A DNA stretch of 64,000 bases from contig NZ_JAAOYO010000003.1 in NCBI RefSeq assembly GCF_011759505.1, positions 310,001-374,000 on the forward strand. The letters run 5' to 3'. The notes below the pieces were generated by a model. The model saw only the letters and a program-made list of their open reading frames with translations, searched no databases and was not told the origin of the DNA. Numbering within the stretch: the first letter of the stretch is position 1; each line of letters begins with the position of its first letter. Both the position numbers and the translations under genes were made by a program. Below are positions 59,429 through 64,000 of the stretch, piece after piece. Source of the stretch: Curtobacterium salicis (GTDB taxonomy: Bacteria > Actinomycetota > Actinomycetes > Actinomycetales > Microbacteriaceae).

Positions 59429-60242
59429 GGTACAGCCGGTGCGCGGTGATGACGAGCGCCAACCACGCCAGCCCGAGCGCCCACGCCGCCAGGACGTCGG
59501 TCGTCCAGTGGTGTCCGAGGAACACCCGCGAGACCCCGACCGACAGCACGAACAGCGTGCCGACGACGATCGTCCACACCCGGGTCACGACACGGCTCTG
59601 CCGGAGGAGCAGCAGGTACACGATGGTGCCGACGACGACCGTCGCGTTGAGCGTGTGCCCGGACGGGAACGACGGCGAGTGCTCGTAGGGCGGGACGGCG
59701 TCGGACAGCGGCGGACGTGCCCGGCCGATCAGGTCCTTGCCCGCGATGGTCATGGCGAGGGATCCGGCACTCGCGGCGACGAGGAGCACCAGCGGCGTCC
59801 ACGCCCGGCGTTGGATCGTCAAGCCGACCAGGAACAGCACGGCGACGATCGGCATGCCGATGGTGCCCGCGATGTCGGTCCACCACGTGACGCCCTGGTC
59901 GAGCGCGGGCGACCGGTGCAGGAGCATCCAGTCGAGGACCGGCCGGTCGAGGACGGCGACGTCGTCGGACTCGCGCACGGCGTCGTAGACCTCGGAGGCC
60001 ACCCAGGTCGCGATCGCCGCGATGCCGATCCCGACGAGCAGGGTGACGAGGAGCAGCGGCAGCGCGCCGAAGCGACGGCCGAGGCCGGCCCACGAGTCGG
60101 CGATGCTCCGGCCGGCACGGGTCCGCCAGCGGGTGAGGTCGACGTCGCCGACGGTCCGGTCGGCGCGCTCGCGCTCGACTCCGCCGATCGCGGGTGGGCG
60201 GCCGACCGTGGGTGGGCGGCCGTCGGCGTGGTGCTGTTCCAT
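59388..60242 (-). CDS. PAP2-family membrane phosphatase
   Basis: A 284-residue integral membrane protein with about six segments. The three PAP2 motifs are KDLIGRARPP (about 170-179), PSFPSGHTLNA near 192 and SRVFLGHHWTTDVLAAW near 240. It would dephosphorylate lipid phosphates, possibly undecaprenyl pyrophosphate. CAGGGT ends 6 nt before the ATG. The 3' end is duplicated downstream as part of a 41-bp direct repeat. Confidence 0.9.
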   Translation of the reverse strand: MEQHHADGRPPTVGRPPAIGGVERERADRTVGDVDLTRWRTRAGRSIADSWAGLGRRFGALPLLLVTLLVGIGIAAIATWVASEVYDAVRESDDVAVLDRPVLDWMLLHRSPALDQGVTWWTDIAGTIGMPIVAVLFLVGLTIQRRAWTPLVLLVAASAGSLAMTIAGKDLIGRARPPLSDAVPPYEHSPSFPSGHTLNATVVVGTIVYLLLLRQSRVVTRVWTIVVGTLFVLSVGVSRVFLGHHWTTDVLAAWALGLAWLALVITAHRLYLTALHRGAEPTPS

Positions 60243-60288
60243 CCGACCACCCTGCCCGTCTGCGGCTGTGCGGGGACGGGCGGGGTGG

Positions 60289-61974
60289 CTACTTCGCCTG
60301 GTCGTACGACCGGACCACCGCGACCGTCAGCGGGAAGGTGACCGGGAACCCACCGAACATGATCCGGCCGGCGTCGACCGCGGCGGCCCGGACCTGCTCG
60401 GCCACCCACTCGGCGTCGGCGGCCGGCGCGTGCACCACGAGTTCGTCGTGCACGAAGAAGACCATGTGCGGCCCCGAGGTGACGGGCCCGTCCGTCCGGG
60501 CCGCCAGCCGGGTGCGCAGGCCGCCCATCCAGGACAGCGCCCACTCGGCCGCCGTGCCCTGCACCACGAAGTTCCGGGTGAACCGCCCCCAGCTCCGGGC
60601 CCGGGACTCGACGGCCCGCTGCATCGCCGGAGCGCCGTCCACCGAGTACGCCCGGTTCCGGGCCTCGAACCAGGACTGCTCCGGCACCGGCGACGTCCGC
60701 CCCAGCCGGGTCGTCACCGGTTCCCCGCGCTCCCCCGCCCGGGCGGCCTGCTCCACCAGGTCGAGCGCCCGCGGGAAGGCCCGGGCGAGCCGCGGGACGA
60801 ACCGTCCGCCCTCGCCCTGGGTCGCGCCGTACATCGCGCCGAGCATCGCCATCTTCGCCTGCTGCCGGGTCTGCACCGCACCGGAGGCCACGACGCCGTC
60901 GTAGAGGTCCTGCCCGTCCCCGGCCGCGGCCATGTCGGTGTCACCCGACATCGCGGCGAGCACCCGCGGCTCGAGCTGCGCGGCGTCCGCGACGACGAGC
61001 TCCCACCCGGGGTCGGCGACGACGGCGCCGCGGACCTGCTTCGGCAGCTGCAGGGCCCCGCCGCCGTTGGCCGCCCAGCGTCCGGTGACGACCCCGCCGA
61101 CCACGTACTCCGGGTGGAACCGGCCGTCCTGCACCCATTCGTCGAGCCAGGTCCACCCGTTGGCGGTGAGCAGCCGGTACAGGCGCTTGTACTCCAGCAG
61201 GGGTTCGATCGCCGGGTGTTCCAGTCGTTCGAGTTCCCACTTCCGGGTGCTGTCGACGACGAGTCCGGCCCGCCGCAGGGAGCGCAGGACGTCGGCGGGC
61301 GAGTCCGGGTTGAGATCGGGGTCGTCGAGCCGTCGGCGGAGGACGCCCGCGAGTTCCTCGAGCTTCCGCGGTCGGACGCCGTACGGCACCCGCGGGCCGA
61401 GGGCGTCGGCGAGCAGCCGCTCGTGCACGTCGGTCCGCCACGGCAACCCGGCGTGCTTGATCTCGGCGGCGACGAGCGCACCCGCGGACTCCGCCGCGAG
61501 CAGCAGACGCAGGGCCCCGGGCTCCGTCGCCCCCGCGACCGCGTCGAGCTGCGCACGCAGCTCCGCGACCGGGTCGAGGTCGTCGTCGGCCGGAGCGATC
61601 GCGAACAGGTCGTCGTCGAAGAGCGAGGCCTGCGTGGCGGGGGCGGGTCGGGCCTCCGGGGCGGCGGCCGCGTCCCACGCGCTGACGGGTGCCGCGGCGA
61701 GTGCGGACGCGCGGGTGGCGAGCGCGCTGCGGAGCAGGCGGTGGCCGAGGCGCAGGTCGACGCAGCGGGCCACGCGTCCGCCCGCCGCCAGCACGGCCGG
61801 GTACCAGCGCGCGGTGTCCGACCAGACCCAGCGGACGCCGGGGGCCTCGTGCGCGGCGACGAAGGCCGGGAGGCGCGACTCGTCCAGGCGCGTCGGCTGA
61901 CCGTCCGGCGCTCCCGCGTCGGTCAGCGGCGTCGCGGTGAGACCGCCGTCGACACGGGAGAGGACGAGGTGCAC
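60289..61974 (-). CDS. Bifunctional 3'-5' exonuclease/DNA polymerase (Pol I-like)
   Basis: A 561-residue family A-like polymerase. Motif A is VVADAAQLEPRVLAAMSGD, motif B is RQQAKMAMLGAMYG, and motif C is FFVHDELVVHAP. The N-terminal part carries a degenerate exonuclease-like fold. Actinobacteria commonly have this as a second polymerase of unclear role. I prefer the GTG at 61974: CAGAAT ends 7 nt before it. A GTG at 62004 is also in frame. Confidence 0.88.
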   Translation of the reverse strand: MHLVLSRVDGGLTATPLTDAGAPDGQPTRLDESRLPAFVAAHEAPGVRWVWSDTARWYPAVLAAGGRVARCVDLRLGHRLLRSALATRASALAAAPVSAWDAAAAPEARPAPATQASLFDDDLFAIAPADDDLDPVAELRAQLDAVAGATEPGALRLLLAAESAGALVAAEIKHAGLPWRTDVHERLLADALGPRVPYGVRPRKLEELAGVLRRRLDDPDLNPDSPADVLRSLRRAGLVVDSTRKWELERLEHPAIEPLLEYKRLYRLLTANGWTWLDEWVQDGRFHPEYVVGGVVTGRWAANGGGALQLPKQVRGAVVADPGWELVVADAAQLEPRVLAAMSGDTDMAAAGDGQDLYDGVVASGAVQTRQQAKMAMLGAMYGATQGEGGRFVPRLARAFPRALDLVEQAARAGERGEPVTTRLGRTSPVPEQSWFEARNRAYSVDGAPAMQRAVESRARSWGRFTRNFVVQGTAAEWALSWMGGLRTRLAARTDGPVTSGPHMVFFVHDELVVHAPAADAEWVAEQVRAAAVDAGRIMFGGFPVTFPLTVAVVRSYDQAK

Positions 61975-62068
61975 GCCGACGATTCTGCCGTGCGCCGCCG
62001 TCACCGGCGGACGCGGGGCCCGCTCAGTGGACGCGCGCGCGTCGGACGGCGTCGGTGCAGGAGCGTGC

Positions 62069-62263
62069 TCAGTCGCCGGGACGGACGGCTGCGCTGTCGG
62101 CGACGTCGATGCGGACGTCGCCGGACTCGGTCTGCTCGACCTCGACGCGCGGCGCCTCGTCGTGCTCGTCGGAGCCGGACATCCGGCGGAACGTGTCGTG
62201 TCGACGCTCCTCGAAGGTCATGTCGACGCCGTCGTCCAGGTGGTCTCGGTCGGGTGCGCTCAT
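62069..62263 (-). CDS. Small acidic protein
   Basis: A 64-residue, highly charged protein (starts MSAPDRDHLDDGVDMTFEER, ends VADSAAVRPGD). The ATG overlaps the acyltransferase stop by 4 bases (ATGA), which suggests coupled translation. TACCGT also lies 7 nt upstream. It has no recognisable domain and is probably disordered or a small helical protein. Confidence 0.65.
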   Translation of the reverse strand: MSAPDRDHLDDGVDMTFEERRHDTFRRMSGSDEHDEAPRVEVEQTESGDVRIDVADSAAVRPGD

Positions 62264-63054
62264 GTCGGTGACGGTACGCCGACCGGAGCGGTGCCGGTGC
62301 GCTCCGACCAGTGCCCGCCGGCGGCCCACCGATCCTGGACGGCGTGCTGCAGTCGGCCGACGGGGACGGCCTGCCGCGCGGCAGCCAGGTCGGTGCCGAA
62401 GACGAACTTCGCCATCGACTCGTCACCCTCGTGGACCTCGTCGGGGTCGTCCGGCTCCGCCAGCAGCGTGAACCGTGCCGCGAACCGCGCCGTGTTCGAC
62501 GACGGCCCGAGGACGGCCGCGACCTCCGGGTCGAGCAGCCACGACGAGCACACGAAGGTGTCCACCGTCGTGTCCGGGTCGAGCCGTCGGAGCACCGCGG
62601 GCGCGTCCGCGAACGAGCGGTCGCACGCGTCCGGGTCCAGCGGCCCGGCCTCCGGCACGTGCACGCCCCACGCAAGCGTCCCGTCCGGCAGGTGGGCGGC
62701 CCGCTCGAACTGGAGGCGCCCCACGGCCACCACGCGTCCGGTCGCCACCTGCACCAGCCAGTCCAGCCCGGTGCCGTCGAGCCCGTAGCGGTCGACCTTC
62801 AGGTCCACGTCGGCGACGCTCGCCGCGGCGGCCTCTGGGCTGCACCCATGGCTGCGGAGCCACTGCTCGGTCACGGGCAGCACCGCGCGGAGGGCGGCCA
62901 GCACCGCTGCCTCCCGGCCCGCCGGGCCGTGGTGCTGCACGGCGGCCTCGAGCGCCGGGGCCAGCCCCGCGGGCTCGTCGCGCGACCCGACGGCGGCGGT
63001 GAGGAGCGCGACGGGGTCGACCCGGGCCTCCCGTCCGACGGCTGCCGGGCTCAC
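62260..63054 (-). CDS. GNAT_C acyltransferase-domain protein
   Basis: A 264-residue protein of the actinobacterial acyltransferase family with a NAT_N-like helical N-terminus and a GNAT-like C-terminal domain. Recognisable parts are GLDWLVQVATGRVVAVGRLQFER, LAWGVHVPEAGPLDPDACDRSF and FVCSSWLLDPEVAAVLG. The donor and acceptor are unknown. The GTG overlaps the permease stop by 4 bases, so it belongs to the sugar ABC operon and may act on the imported compound. Confidence 0.82.
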   Translation of the reverse strand: MSPAAVGREARVDPVALLTAAVGSRDEPAGLAPALEAAVQHHGPAGREAAVLAALRAVLPVTEQWLRSHGCSPEAAAASVADVDLKVDRYGLDGTGLDWLVQVATGRVVAVGRLQFERAAHLPDGTLAWGVHVPEAGPLDPDACDRSFADAPAVLRRLDPDTTVDTFVCSSWLLDPEVAAVLGPSSNTARFAARFTLLAEPDDPDEVHEGDESMAKFVFGTDLAAARQAVPVGRLQHAVQDRWAAGGHWSERTGTAPVGVPSPT

Positions 63055-63965
63055 TTGAGCCCGGAGGACGCGAGCCCGTCGATCACCCGGCGCTGGAGCA
63101 CGATGAACATGATGAGCACCGGCGCCATCGCCATCAGGCTCGCCGCCATGAGCAGCGGGTAGTCGATCGTCCGGTCGCTCGACAGGGTCGCGAGACCGGC
63201 GGCGAGCGGCATGTCCTCGGCCCGGGTCGAGACGACGAGCGGCCACAGGAGCTCGTTCCAGGACCAGAGGACCGTCGTGATCGCGAGCACGCTGATCGAC
63301 GGCCGGGCGAGCGGCAGCATGATCCGCCAGAACGTCTGGAAGGGGTTCGCGCCGTCCATGCGCGCGGCCTCCTCGAGTTCGGCGGGCATGTTGAGGAACG
63401 CGGTGCGCATGAGGAACGTGCCGAAGGCGCTGAACAGCCCGGGCGCGACGATGCCGGCCAGGGTGTCGAGCCAGCCGAGACCCTGGACGATCTGGTACTG
63501 CGAGATGAGGTACACCTGCGACGGCACCAGCAGGATCGACAGGACGATCCCGAGGATGACGGCACGTCCGCGGAAGCGCATGCGGGCGAAGGCGTAGCCG
63601 GCCAGGGTGCACAGCACGATCTGCGCCGCCGTGCGGATCAGGGTGACCCAGATCGACGTCCCGAGCTGGCTGAGGAACGGCAGTCGGTCGAACACGCGGA
63701 CGAAGTTGCCCCACTGCAGCTCGCCCGGCCAGAAGGTCGGCGTGGGCGAGGTCACCTGCGCGTTCGTGGACAGCGCCATGATGATCTGCCACAGGAACGG
63801 GAAGGCCATCACGAAGCCACCGACGCCGAGCACCACGTGGATCCACCAGTGGCTGCCGCCGCGGCGACCCGGACGGGGTTCGGCGCGGACCCGCGACCGG
63901 GTGCGGCTGACGGCCTTCGTCGCCGCGGTCAGCTTGCTGCCGTGCGCCTCGATGATTCCGGTCAT
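63051..63965 (-). CDS. Sugar ABC transporter permease (MalG type)
   Basis: A 304-residue permease with six membrane segments. LEEAARMDGANPFQTFWRIMLPLARP (about 192-217) is the EAA loop that contacts the ATPase. The cytoplasmic N-terminus is Arg-rich. Together with a MalF-type partner it would import a carbohydrate via a binding protein. The ATG at 63965 overlaps the stop of the upstream permease gene by 4 bases. Confidence 0.92.
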   Translation of the reverse strand: MTGIIEAHGSKLTAATKAVSRTRSRVRAEPRPGRRGGSHWWIHVVLGVGGFVMAFPFLWQIIMALSTNAQVTSPTPTFWPGELQWGNFVRVFDRLPFLSQLGTSIWVTLIRTAAQIVLCTLAGYAFARMRFRGRAVILGIVLSILLVPSQVYLISQYQIVQGLGWLDTLAGIVAPGLFSAFGTFLMRTAFLNMPAELEEAARMDGANPFQTFWRIMLPLARPSISVLAITTVLWSWNELLWPLVVSTRAEDMPLAAGLATLSSDRTIDYPLLMAASLMAMAPVLIMFIVLQRRVIDGLASSGLK

Positions 63966-64000
63966 GACTGGACCCACTTCCGCTGGACCCGGAACTGCAC
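63962..64000 (-). CDS. C-terminal end of upstream ABC permease (MalF type)
   Basis: Only the last 12 codons are in the window, ending QFRVQRKWVQS. This is the usual end of MalF-type sugar permeases, and the overlap with the MalG-type gene fits an operon. Confidence 0.7.
   Translation of the reverse strand: MQFRVQRKWVQS

Overview
The window is very GC-rich DNA with dense, mostly short-spaced genes. GTG starts are common, many genes look leaderless, and the gene set is typical of Actinobacteria: Lhr plus Nei2, KdpFABC/DE, a PknB-like kinase, a PAP2 phosphatase, a DUF4916 NUDIX protein and a bifunctional exonuclease/polymerase. Gene content and style fit a Microbacteriaceae chromosome and look most like Curtobacterium; the genus is an inference. 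I see no rRNA, tRNA, CRISPR array or transposase.

Layout. 1-11.2 kb: tail of an unknown gene, a GH114 lipoprotein, a DEAD-box RNA helicase, CsbD, a NUDIX protein, a Gly-rich PadR regulator, the coupled repair pair lhr-nei2, and a small lipoprotein. 11.3-16.1 kb: a three-gene overlapping operon of a cellulose-synthase-like GT2, a lipoyl/HlyD-type membrane protein and a GH81 beta-1,3-glucanase; this is a candidate beta-1,3-glucan synthesis and export unit. 16.5-28.7 kb: divergent lysG/lysE, an APC permease, a HAD phosphatase, an alpha/beta hydrolase, the alkylation repair pair ogt plus Ada-AlkA fusion, MOSC, PfpI, a HAD sugar phosphatase, and a folate operon folE-folP-RibD_C. 28.9-33.6 kb: a purine permease, a small gene under an excellent LexA-controlled promoter, DUF1697, a Phd/RelE-like toxin-antitoxin pair with a perfect palindromic operator, and an SDR. 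33.7-38.5 kb: a GH65 phosphorylase coupled to beta-phosphoglucomutase, then an amino-acid permease. 38.6-44.6 kb: a hydrolase, a two-component system with a PepSY lipoprotein target, and RuMP genes hxlBA with a divergent LuxR/GHKL regulator. 44.7-52.6 kb: the complete kdp locus, including kdpF and an extra 27-residue membrane peptide ORF. 52.8-64 kb: WYL/VOC pair, RlmA-like methyltransferase, maltokinase-cap protein, aldo/keto reductase, two small acidic sister proteins, a Ser/Thr kinase, PAP2, a polymerase, and the end of a sugar ABC operon with a GNAT_C acyltransferase.

Beyond the genes, four patterns stand out. (i) Six dispersed 74-bp inverted repeats (30-bp arms, 14-nt loop) share their termini but have different inner stems that still pair; each begins 4-8 bp after a stop codon. 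(ii) Short tandem repeats lie across or beside the stop codons of at least seven genes. (iii) A 41-bp exact direct repeat of the 3' end of the PAP2 gene brackets an AT-richer insert holding five TTCAAGT motifs in alternating orientation. (iv) About 20 genes have a (T/C)ANNNT box ending 6-7 nt before the start codon, the signature of leaderless transcription. I used this to choose several starts.
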